A stretch of DNA of 5,470 nucleotides from Gammaproteobacteria bacterium (GTDB taxonomy: Bacteria; Pseudomonadota; Gammaproteobacteria; Chromatiales; Chromatiaceae). The DNA lies in contig VMDJ01000135.1 of NCBI GenBank assembly GCA_008080925.1, forward strand, positions 1 to 5,470. Direction: 5' to 3'. How positions within the stretch are numbered: position 1 is the stretch's first letter; each line of letters starts with the position of its first letter. Of this stretch, positions 1 to 5,470 are shown piece by piece. The translations under genes and the position numbers were made by a program. A model generated the notes under the pieces. The model was not told where the DNA came from, did not search any database, and worked only from the letters and a program-made list of their open reading frames with translations.

Positions 1-495
1 GGCACCTGCAACACACTCGAAACCTTATTGGTTAACGACACGGTTGCAGAAACCATTTTGCCTGCGCTTGCCGAAGCCTATCTCGACAAGGGTGTTGAGC
101 TTCGTGGCTGTGCAGCTACCTGCAAAATCCTTGGTGATCAGTGTATTACAGCGACTGATGAGGATTGGGATACCGAATACCTCGCGCCAATTCTTTCGAT
201 TCGGATTGTCGATGACTTAGATGCGGCGATTGATCACATCAACACGCACAGCTCTTCACATACCGAAAGCATCATCACTGAGAACATCACTAAGTCTCGT
301 CGATTCTTGCGCGAAGTCGACTCAAGCTCTGTCATGGTGAACGCCTCAACCCGTTTTGCCGATGGCTTTGAATACGGCTTGGGCGCAGAGATCGGCATCT
401 CAACCGACAAGTTCCACGCACGTGGCCCTGTGGGTTTGGAAGGCCTGACCTCAGTGAAGTTCATCGTGTTGGGTGACGGTCACATCCGTCAGTAA
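1..495 (+). CDS. proA: Gamma-glutamyl phosphate reductase, C-terminal part (5' end outside window)
   Basis: This is the last 164 residues of glutamate-5-semialdehyde dehydrogenase, the NADPH-dependent enzyme that reduces gamma-glutamyl phosphate to glutamate-5-semialdehyde, the second step of cytoplasmic proline synthesis. The frame is open from base 1. The fragment begins GTCNTLETLLVN, matching the ProA motif (E. coli GVCNALDTLLV) that carries the catalytic cysteine of this aldehyde-dehydrogenase-like family; here it is codon 3 (bases 7-9). Further family signatures are DWDTEYLAP at about residues 55-63, HSSSHTESI at about 83-91, and the closing block NASTRFADG, GLGAEIGIST, HARGPVGLE, ending GDGHIRQ. 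The family is about 417 residues long, so roughly 60% is missing, cut by the window and not broken. nadD starts 4 bases after the TAA stop, as in Pseudomonas, so co-transcription is likely. The identification is firm. Confidence 0.96.
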   Translation, partial: GTCNTLETLLVNDTVAETILPALAEAYLDKGVELRGCAATCKILGDQCITATDEDWDTEYLAPILSIRIVDDLDAAIDHINTHSSSHTESIITENITKSRRFLREVDSSSVMVNASTRFADGFEYGLGAEIGISTDKFHARGPVGLEGLTSVKFIVLGDGHIRQ

Positions 496-499
496 TCCT

Positions 500-1126
500 A
501 TGCTTGGCATCTTTGGCGGCACCTTTGACCCCATTCACAATGGTCACCTTCGGGTCGCGATTGATGCCTATGAGCAGCTCGGCCTTGATCGGGTTCATCT
601 GATTCCACTCTCTGGCGCAGTTCATCGCGAACAACCGAAAGCCTCAGCTAAACATCGCTTAGCGATGATTGAAAGGGCGGTTGAGCACACACCTTATTTG
701 ATCGCCGATGATCGTGAGATCCGTCGCGGTGGCGCGTCTTATATGGTCGACACTCTCTCTTCGCTAAAAGCCGATCACCCGACTGAGGCGCTGTGCTTGT
801 TACTTGGGACCGATGCCTTTAATGGCTTTGATCGCTGGCGCAATCCTGAACAGATTTTGCAGCTCGCTAATCTTGTGGTGCTAAAACGACCTGGCTACAG
901 CGTGCCAACCGACTCTCCACTCGCAGCATTGATCAAGGATCACCTGTGTGATGATCTTGGCATCCTCAAAACTTCACCTGCCGGGAAGATTTACTTCCTT
1001 GAAGTCACCCAACTCGATATCGCCTCGAGTGAGATCCGCCAAAAAGTCGTTGAATCGCATCAGGCGAACTTTTTACTACCCAGCAGCACCTTGGAATACA
1101 TCCAACAACACCAGCTTTATCGCTAA
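500..1126 (+). CDS. nadD: Nicotinate-nucleotide adenylyltransferase
   Basis: NadD transfers AMP from ATP to nicotinate mononucleotide, giving deamido-NAD, the shared late step of de novo and salvage NAD synthesis in the cytoplasm. The 208-residue product (E. coli 213) opens MLGIFGGTFDPIHNGH, the nucleotidyltransferase Rossmann start with its HxGH motif at residues 13-16. It also has IRRGGASYMVDTL (75-86), LLGTDAFNGFDRW (101-113), the second nucleotidyltransferase signature SSEIR (176-180) and the usual end TLEYIQQHQLYR. I chose ATG 500 because the protein then begins exactly at the family's first beta strand. An in-frame GTG at 473 would add nine residues of no recognisable kind and overlap proA. 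No good Shine-Dalgarno precedes ATG 500, so expression may depend on coupling to proA. One oddity is AVHR (40-43), where relatives I recall have PPHR or PPHK. Confidence 0.96.
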   Translation: MLGIFGGTFDPIHNGHLRVAIDAYEQLGLDRVHLIPLSGAVHREQPKASAKHRLAMIERAVEHTPYLIADDREIRRGGASYMVDTLSSLKADHPTEALCLLLGTDAFNGFDRWRNPEQILQLANLVVLKRPGYSVPTDSPLAALIKDHLCDDLGILKTSPAGKIYFLEVTQLDIASSEIRQKVVESHQANFLLPSSTLEYIQQHQLYR

Positions 1127-1193
1127 AGCTAACTGAGCGATACCAAGCGCAATGCGCTAAAATCGCGCACATAGCATTTTTACTGGATTTCCC
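1127..1193. other. nadD-rsfS intergenic region with small overlapping inverted repeats
   Basis: This 67-base gap is the longest non-coding stretch in the window. Three short dyads lie in or next to it: AGCTTT/AAAGCT (1113-1118 with 1125-1130, spanning the nadD stop), TATCGCT/AGCGATA (1118-1124 with 1136-1142, overlapping the first so the two exclude each other), and AGCGC/GCGCT (1146-1150 with 1154-1158). None is followed by a run of T, so none looks like an intrinsic terminator. TAAAAT at 1158-1163 resembles a -10 box but has no fitting -35 box. Upstream of rsfS only a weak TGGA at 1184-1187 could act as a ribosome binding site. A promoter here is possible but not shown. Confidence 0.35.
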
Positions 1194-1553
1194 ATGCAAG
1201 CCGAAGAATTGCGCGACTTTGTAGTCAATGCGCTAGAAGATATGAAAGCACTCGACATCAATGTGCTTGATGTTCGTGGTCGCACTGCCATTACTGATTT
1301 CATTATCGTTGCCTCGGGCACCTCTGAGCGTCACGTCAAAGCGACCGCCGAGTCAGTTGCCTTTAAAGCCAAGCAGGCGGGCAATGCGTCGATTGGTGAA
1401 GAAGGCGTCAAAGAAGGCGAATGGGCATTGGTCGATTTGAATGGTGTGGTACTGCATGTGATGCAAGCGCGTGTGCGTGACTACTACCAAATCGAGAAGC
1501 TCTGGGAGCTTGATCCCGCCTCTGCTGAAAAACGCCGCAACGATCACGTTTAG
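1194..1553 (+). CDS. rsfS: Ribosomal silencing factor RsfS
   Basis: RsfS (YbeB/Iojap family) binds ribosomal protein uL14 on the large subunit and blocks joining with the small subunit, lowering translation in stationary phase or nutrient shortage. The 119-residue product fits a single Iojap domain: an N-terminal helix (AEELRDFVVNALED, 3-16), ITDF (33-36), SGTSERHVKA (41-50), then GEWALVDLNGVVLHVM (75-90) and YYQIEKLW (97-104). E. coli RsfS is 105 residues and ends at the matching LEKLWS, so this one carries a charged tail of about 14 residues (ELDPASAEKRRNDHV). The ATG at 1194 aligns with the E. coli N-terminus (MQGKALQDFV against MQAEELRDFV), which supports the start. rlmH, also a large-subunit gene, follows as in most bacteria. 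The identification is firm. Confidence 0.96.
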   Translation: MQAEELRDFVVNALEDMKALDINVLDVRGRTAITDFIIVASGTSERHVKATAESVAFKAKQAGNASIGEEGVKEGEWALVDLNGVVLHVMQARVRDYYQIEKLWELDPASAEKRRNDHV

Positions 1554-1559
1554 GTGCTG

Positions 1560-1574
1560 AGCTTCAACGGAGCT
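1560..1574 (+). promoter_or_regulatory. Small hairpin enclosing the rlmH ribosome binding site
   Basis: GGAG at 1569-1572 is a clear Shine-Dalgarno sequence 7 bases before ATG 1580. It forms most of the 3' arm of a possible hairpin: AGCTTC (1560-1565), loop AAC, GGAGCT (1569-1574), six pairs including one G-U. The 5' arm starts 6 bases after the rsfS stop codon, so a ribosome finishing rsfS would cover and open the stem. This would favour coupled translation of the two genes. The base pairing is read directly; a regulatory effect is inference, and the stem is short. Confidence 0.35.
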
Positions 1575-1579
1575 TCGTG

Positions 1580-2050
1580 ATGAATATTCACCTCATCGCC
1601 GTTGGAGAAAAGATGCCCCGCTGGGTCAGCGAGGGTTATCAAGAGTACGCTAAGCGTCTGCCTAACGAATGCGCGCTCAAGCTGATTGAAATTGCTCCTG
1701 GTAAACGCGGGAAGAATGCCGATATCGCCCGCGCCATGCGTGATGAAGGCGAGCGCATGCTGGCTGCGATTCCGAAAAACGCCTGGGTGGTCGCGCTTGA
1801 GGTTGAAGGCAAAGCCTGGTCTACCGAAGCCTTAGCCGAACAACTTGATGGCTGGATGAATCAGGGCTCAGATATTGCACTACTGGTTGGTGGCCCTGAA
1901 GGGCTAGCGCCTGAGGCTAAAGCATTAGCAAAGCAACAATGGTCGCTCTCCCCCCTTACCTTGCCGCACCCTCTGGTTCGCGTTCTGCTCAGTGAGCAGA
2001 TCTATCGTGCCTGGAGCGTGCTGCGTAACCACCCCTATCACCGCGCATAA
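1580..2050 (+). CDS. rlmH: 23S rRNA (pseudouridine(1915)-N3)-methyltransferase
   Basis: RlmH uses S-adenosylmethionine to methylate N3 of pseudouridine 1915 in helix 69 of 23S rRNA, acting on assembled 70S ribosomes as a SPOUT-family (trefoil-knot) dimer. The 156-residue product (E. coli 155) has the expected N-terminus MNIHLIAVGEKMP, then IEIAPGKRGKNADI in the first third. The cofactor-binding knot follows: LLVGGPEGL (glycine-rich loop 104-108) and LPHPLVR (128-134). The conserved tail NHPYHR holds Tyr153 and Arg155, equivalent to the catalytic-site Tyr152 and Arg154 of the E. coli enzyme. I prefer ATG 1580 over the adjacent GTG 1577 because it matches the family start and sits 7 bases from GGAG. 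The TAA stop shares its last base with the ATG of the next gene. There are no anomalies. Confidence 0.97.
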   Translation: MNIHLIAVGEKMPRWVSEGYQEYAKRLPNECALKLIEIAPGKRGKNADIARAMRDEGERMLAAIPKNAWVVALEVEGKAWSTEALAEQLDGWMNQGSDIALLVGGPEGLAPEAKALAKQQWSLSPLTLPHPLVRVLLSEQIYRAWSVLRNHPYHRA

Positions 2051-2052
2051 TG
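2048..2052 (+). promoter_or_regulatory. TAATG stop-start overlap coupling rlmH and maf
   Basis: The rlmH stop codon TAA (2048-2050) and the maf start codon ATG (2050-2052) share one base. I see no strong Shine-Dalgarno sequence for maf in the preceding rlmH codons, so maf translation probably depends on re-initiation by ribosomes ending rlmH. The start is well supported because the protein begins directly with the family motif LASQSPRR. The dependence on coupling is inference. Confidence 0.6.
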
Positions 2053-2610
2053 ATCCGCCTCGCCTCACAATCACCTCGCCGTGCTGAACTGCTCAGCCAA
2101 ATTGGTATTGCCTTTGAAGCGACGCCGGCGGATATCAATGAAACGCCACTGCAAGGCGAGCTACCCGAAGATTACGTCATGCGTATGGCGCAAGAGAAAG
2201 CACGCGCGGTGCATCAGCACTATCCGAAAGACTGGGTACTTGGCTCAGATACCTCCGTGATTCTTGCCGGTAAGATTTTAGGTAAGCCTGACAATCGTGA
2301 GGATGGTATCGCCATGCTCAGCGCACTTTCAGGCAAAACACACCGTGTACTGACCTCGGTTTCACTCGTTGGTAGCAGTGAATATCACGCCTTGAGCGAA
2401 AGCCAAGTGACCTTCCGTCACCTCGATCAAACCGAAATAGAGGCCTACTGGGAAACTGGCGAGCCAGCAGATAAAGCTGGGGCTTATGCGGTGCAAGGCC
2501 AAGCGGCGGTGTTCATTTCGCGGATAAATGGCAGCTTCTCAGGCATCATGGGGCTACCGCTGTTTGAAACAGCGCAACTCTTAACCCAAGCCGGCATCAA
2601 GATCGGATAG
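2050..2610 (+). CDS. yhdE: Maf-family dTTP/UTP pyrophosphatase, YhdE subgroup
   Basis: Maf proteins hydrolyse nucleoside triphosphates to the monophosphate and pyrophosphate; the YhdE subgroup prefers dTTP and UTP, plus some modified pyrimidine nucleotides. The 186-residue product opens MIRLASQSPRRAELL, with the phosphate-contacting SxSPRR at residues 6-11. It continues with MAQEKARA (Lys50), LGSDTSVIL with the catalytic aspartate Asp67, LGKP (77-80), LSGKTHRVLTSV (92-104) and DKAGAYAVQG (141-150). The Gln149 in this last motif matches AYGIQG of E. coli YhdE and argues against the YceF (7-methyl-GTP) subgroup. Most relatives have GADT where this one has GSDT, a mild change next to the catalytic residue. 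The length is near the usual 190-200. The gene is joined to rlmH by TAATG and followed 9 bases later by rng, the usual maf-rng pairing of gammaproteobacteria. Confidence 0.93.
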   Translation: MIRLASQSPRRAELLSQIGIAFEATPADINETPLQGELPEDYVMRMAQEKARAVHQHYPKDWVLGSDTSVILAGKILGKPDNREDGIAMLSALSGKTHRVLTSVSLVGSSEYHALSESQVTFRHLDQTEIEAYWETGEPADKAGAYAVQGQAAVFISRINGSFSGIMGLPLFETAQLLTQAGIKIG

Positions 2611-2619
2611 CATCTGTTT

Positions 2620-4068
2620 ATGAGCGAAGAAATCCTTATCAACGTTACCCCGCCCGAGACGCGCGTTGCGATCATCGAGAACGGTGTTGTGCAGGAAATC
2701 ATTATCGAGCGCGCGGCTAAGCGCGGGCTGGTCGGCAACATTTATAAAGGCCGCATCTGTCGTGTACTGCCTGGTATGCAGGCAGCTTTCGTTAATGTGG
2801 GTCTAGAGCGAGCCGCCTTCTTACACGCCTCGGACATCTATCATCCCGACGGCGCCAAAGATCAAATCACCGATCTCGTTTATGAGAACGGCGAAGTTGT
2901 GGTGCAAGTGGTGAAAGATCCGCTCGGCACTAAGGGGGCGCGCCTGACAACAAATATCTCCATTCCGTCTCGTTATTTGGTGTACATGCCCAACATGAGC
3001 ACGGTGGGTGTCTCACAAAAGATTGAAGAAGATGAAGAGCGTGCACGTCTACGCGACATACTCACGCGTTACAGTGAAAGCTCTGATATCCCTGCGGGCT
3101 TTATTGCCCGTACCGCTGCTGAAGGCGTGAGCGAAGAAGCGCTCTGGAAAGATATGCGTTACTTAGAGCGTCAATGGCGTTCGATTCAAGAGCGCGCAAG
3201 CACAGCAAAACCTACTGATGTCATTCACGCTGATCTACCTCTAGCAATTCGCGCACTACGCGACTTAATCACACCGGATGTTGAACGCATTCGAATTGAT
3301 TCACGCTCCACCTTTAAAGACGCAAATACGTTTGCAGAAAAGTACTTACCTGACAGCAATGTCAGTATTGAGTACTACCCCGGCGATCGTCCGATCTTCG
3401 ACTTGTATGGTGTGGAAGACGAAATTCAAAAAGCGTTGAAGCGCACCGTTGATTTGAAGTCAGGTGGTCATTTGATCATTGACCAAACAGAGGCGATGAC
3501 AACAGTAGATGTGAATACAGGTGCTTATGTTGGACATCGTAACCTTGAAGAGACCATCTTCAAGACAAACTTAGAAGCAGCGCAAGCAATCTGTCGTCAA
3601 TTACGTCTACGTAATCTCGGCGGCATCATCATTATCGACTTCATCGACATGACCGACCCCGAACACAAACGCCAAGTGATACGCGCGCTAGAACGTTGCT
3701 TAGCCAAAGATCATGCAAAAACACATGTCACCGAGGTCTCTTCACTTGGCCTTGTTGAAATGACACGTAAACGTACGCGTGAATCATTAGGTCACGTGTT
3801 ATGTGAACCTTGTCCTAGCTGTCGTGGCCGCGGCGCTATCAAAACTGCTGAAACCACTTGCTATGAAATCTTCCGCGAGATCATTCGTGAATCACGTCAA
3901 TTTGATGTTGAGCAATTGCTCGTCTTGGCATCACAAGACGTGATTGATCGCTTACTAGACGAGGAATCACATAACCTCGCCGAGCTTGAGCAGTTCATTG
4001 GTAAAGCGATTAAGTTACAAGCTGAGATCCTTTACACCCAAGAGCAATACGACGTGGTACTTGTCTAA
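2620..4068 (+). CDS. rng: Ribonuclease G
   Basis: RNase G is an endoribonuclease that trims the 5' end of 16S rRNA precursor and cleaves some mRNAs, preferring 5'-monophosphorylated, AU-rich single-stranded RNA. The 482-residue product (E. coli 489) follows RNase G throughout. NVTPPETRVAIIENG opens it, and an S1-type RNA-binding domain spans about 38-120, including GNIYKGRICRVLPGMQAAFV. The 5'-sensor residues are Arg164-Thr165 (FIARTAAEG). Asp297 (TTVDVNTG) and Asp340 (IIIIDFIDM) match the magnesium ligands Asp303 and Asp346 of RNase E with identical 43-residue spacing. The zinc-link CPSC (398-401) also matches RNase E Cys404/Cys407 in spacing. There is no degradosome scaffold tail, so this is RNase G and not RNase E. 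ATG 2620 matches the family start; only a weak GGAT precedes it. yhdP starts 5 bases downstream. Confidence 0.97.
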   Translation: MSEEILINVTPPETRVAIIENGVVQEIIIERAAKRGLVGNIYKGRICRVLPGMQAAFVNVGLERAAFLHASDIYHPDGAKDQITDLVYENGEVVVQVVKDPLGTKGARLTTNISIPSRYLVYMPNMSTVGVSQKIEEDEERARLRDILTRYSESSDIPAGFIARTAAEGVSEEALWKDMRYLERQWRSIQERASTAKPTDVIHADLPLAIRALRDLITPDVERIRIDSRSTFKDANTFAEKYLPDSNVSIEYYPGDRPIFDLYGVEDEIQKALKRTVDLKSGGHLIIDQTEAMTTVDVNTGAYVGHRNLEETIFKTNLEAAQAICRQLRLRNLGGIIIIDFIDMTDPEHKRQVIRALERCLAKDHAKTHVTEVSSLGLVEMTRKRTRESLGHVLCEPCPSCRGRGAIKTAETTCYEIFREIIRESRQFDVEQLLVLASQDVIDRLLDEESHNLAELEQFIGKAIKLQAEILYTQEQYDVVLV

Positions 4069-4073
4069 GGGTT

Positions 4074-5470
4074 ATGCAGATCGCGACGGCACTTCAACGC
4101 ATCATCAGTTACACCATTATTGCCCTCGGCCTTGTGGTGCTAATCGCGCGCCTCACACTACCTAGTTACTCAAACCTTGATGCTGACATCGTTCAACTTG
4201 CTAAGCAGCATGGCAACATCGATCTAAAGCTTTCGCGTGCCGAACTAACATGGCGTGGCGCTTTACCGAAAGTGGCTTTGTATGATGTGCAAATCGCAAC
4301 GGAATCAGAGCCTCTTTTTGCCAAAGAAATCAGTGTCAATATTTCACCATTAGCTCTGATTAGCTCTAATCCTTTGGCGCATATCGAAGTTCATGTTGAT
4401 CAGCTAGCGTTACGCTTTATTCGAGAACTCGATGGCAAAGTACATCTCGCTGGCTTTACGCCACAAAGCAGTGGTTCAGAAACTTTTTTGCTGCCAGGCA
4501 AAGTGACACTACATGATATTCAACTCACCTGGCAGGATATGCGTCGTGCAGACGCACCGATCACTGTTGATCACTTGAATGCCCGCATTGAAGGGAGCGA
4601 TACACATTTCTACGGCTATGCGTCACTTAACTCATCGGTTGGCGAGCTTGATTTTATTGCCGACATTGATGGCAATCCATTAGGTAGCAACTGGTCAGGT
4701 AAAAGTCAGTTGCACATCCAGCAACTCAAACTACCTGCACTTGCTAAAGAATTTGACCTCGATTCAATCGATATCACTGAAGGTAGCGGTCAGCTATCGC
4801 TTACGCAAACATGGAAAGACGCGACTGTTATCACCAACCAAGGTGAGATCACGCTCAATAATCTGAGCCTATCGCGCAACAACCAGTCACTGAACGATGT
4901 CAGCTTGATCGCTCTCGTCAGCACCCTGCGAGATGACAATGCTACACAGGTTGAAATACAAGCCAACGTATTACAGCTTGCTGATCAGCACGGCGCCTTT
5001 AAGCTTGCATTAGCGTTACCGCATGATGCGCAGCTGACCCCACTTAAAGCAGGCGTTAAAGACCTGCCATTGGATATCGCCAATCAATTACTGTCTTTTG
5101 TGGTCTCAACCCCTGATAGCCTAACTACGCTGAAGCAATATAGTCTGCAGGGAAATCTGAAGCAGGCGGCGCTATCTCTGTTTAATGATCAGCTCTCAAT
5201 CACCATCGATTCAGAGAATAATATCTTCACAGCGCCATCCATATTTAAGCGCCCATTCCAGTTAGACGCATTGCAAAGTCACCTTCGCGTAATGAATCTA
5301 TCAGGTAATACTTCGGTATTGATCGAGAACGCACAGCTCAAAAGTCGCGGCATGCAAATGAATCTCAATGGCGCAGTCACACATCTTGGTAATGCGCCAC
5401 ATCTGTTCATTAGTAGTGATTTCTCTTCGATTGACATTCAACGCCTTGCGCATTTTTTGCCTGATGCTTA
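4074..5470 (+). CDS. yhdP: YhdP-family AsmA-like envelope protein, N-terminal part (3' end outside window)
   Basis: The frame stays open from ATG 4074 to the window edge, giving 465 codons plus two bases of a protein that in E. coli has about 1,266 residues. Family members are large inner-membrane-anchored, beta-rich proteins spanning the periplasm. In E. coli YhdP acts with TamB and YdbH in moving phospholipids to the outer membrane. Here the N-terminus has one hydrophobic anchor (about residues 10-25, IISYTIIALGLVVLIA) with basic Arg9 before it, then a long, soluble, strand-like region. Weak but aligned family features include LSRAELTWRGALPK with LYDVQI after the anchor, and the final block SSDFSSIDIQRLAHFLPDA, matching the family segment that in E. 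coli ends YFPENLM near residue 500. AAGGG at 4067-4071 is a ribosome binding site set unusually close (2 bases) to ATG. Position after rng is the strongest support; sequence similarity alone is low. Confidence 0.85.
   Translation, partial: MQIATALQRIISYTIIALGLVVLIARLTLPSYSNLDADIVQLAKQHGNIDLKLSRAELTWRGALPKVALYDVQIATESEPLFAKEISVNISPLALISSNPLAHIEVHVDQLALRFIRELDGKVHLAGFTPQSSGSETFLLPGKVTLHDIQLTWQDMRRADAPITVDHLNARIEGSDTHFYGYASLNSSVGELDFIADIDGNPLGSNWSGKSQLHIQQLKLPALAKEFDLDSIDITEGSGQLSLTQTWKDATVITNQGEITLNNLSLSRNNQSLNDVSLIALVSTLRDDNATQVEIQANVLQLADQHGAFKLALALPHDAQLTPLKAGVKDLPLDIANQLLSFVVSTPDSLTTLKQYSLQGNLKQAALSLFNDQLSITIDSENNIFTAPSIFKRPFQLDALQSHLRVMNLSGNTSVLIENAQLKSRGMQMNLNGAVTHLGNAPHLFISSDFSSIDIQRLAHFLPDA

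Noticed and set aside
234..464. Minus-strand open frame of 76 codons inside proA
   Set aside because: It lies wholly opposite a well-conserved ProA segment, resembles no known protein and has no ribosome binding site I can see. It is a shadow of proA.
1113..1142. Possible intrinsic terminator after nadD
   Set aside because: The stems are only 6-7 pairs, A/T-rich or with a long loop, and neither is followed by a run of T.
1135..1163. Sigma70-type promoter before rsfS
   Set aside because: TAAAAT (1158-1163) resembles a -10 box, but the base string at the right distance upstream (GAGCGA) is unlike TTGACA. It is too weak to call as a promoter.
948..1199. Overlapping small open frames at the nadD end (948-1136 on +, 1005-1199 on -)
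   Set aside because: Both sit mostly in other frames of conserved nadD codons and their translations look random, so they are shadows.
1353..1547. Minus-strand open frame of 64 codons opposite rsfS
   Set aside because: It is fully opposite conserved RsfS codons, with no start signals or family likeness.
2484..2741. Minus-strand open frame of 85 codons across the maf-rng junction
   Set aside because: It lies opposite the conserved end of Maf and start of RNase G. Its translation has no recognisable features.
2620..4068. RNase E instead of RNase G
   Set aside because: The protein ends about 80 residues after the zinc-link with no scaffold region, matches RNase G in length, and sits in the usual maf-rng-yhdP order.

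Overview
The window is an ordinary, densely packed stretch of bacterial core genome. Seven protein-coding genes all lie on the + strand: the end of proA, then nadD, rsfS, rlmH, a maf-type nucleotide pyrophosphatase (yhdE), rng (RNase G), and the beginning of a yhdP-like AsmA-family gene. Every protein looks like a gammaproteobacterial version of its family. RlmH, RNase G and ProA read closely along their Escherichia/Pseudomonas counterparts. A full-length RNase G followed by YhdP is typical of Gammaproteobacteria and their relatives. GC content looks moderate, about half by eye. I cannot fix the genus; this is not Escherichia coli, where these genes lie in two separate loci.

Layout: 1-495 is the C-terminal part of proA (proline synthesis), cut by the window start just before its catalytic cysteine. 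nadD (NAD synthesis) follows after 4 bases. The only sizeable gap is 1127-1193 (67 bases), which holds small overlapping inverted repeats but no convincing promoter or terminator. Next come rsfS (ribosome silencing factor) and rlmH (23S rRNA pseudouridine methyltransferase), 26 bases apart. maf overlaps the rlmH stop codon by one base, rng follows maf by 9 bases, and yhdP follows rng by 5 bases. yhdP runs off the right edge with about 465 codons visible.

The spacing suggests one or two transcription units: proA-nadD, and rsfS-rlmH-maf-rng-yhdP. The products share housekeeping themes. ProA and NadD are biosynthetic enzymes. RsfS, RlmH and RNase G act on the large ribosomal subunit, on 23S rRNA, and on 16S rRNA maturation with RNA turnover. 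Maf removes non-canonical or excess nucleotides, and YhdP serves envelope lipid transport. The arrangement joins two clusters that are separate in E. coli and Pseudomonas: (proA-)nadD-rsfS-rlmH and maf-rng-yhdP.

I found no mobile element, CRISPR array, RNA gene, broken gene or unknown gene. The points worth a second look are small: a hairpin that may hide the rlmH ribosome binding site, the inverted repeats before rsfS, the nadD start choice, a substitution in a usually conserved NadD motif, and the joined gene order. I see no evidence of a new biological system.
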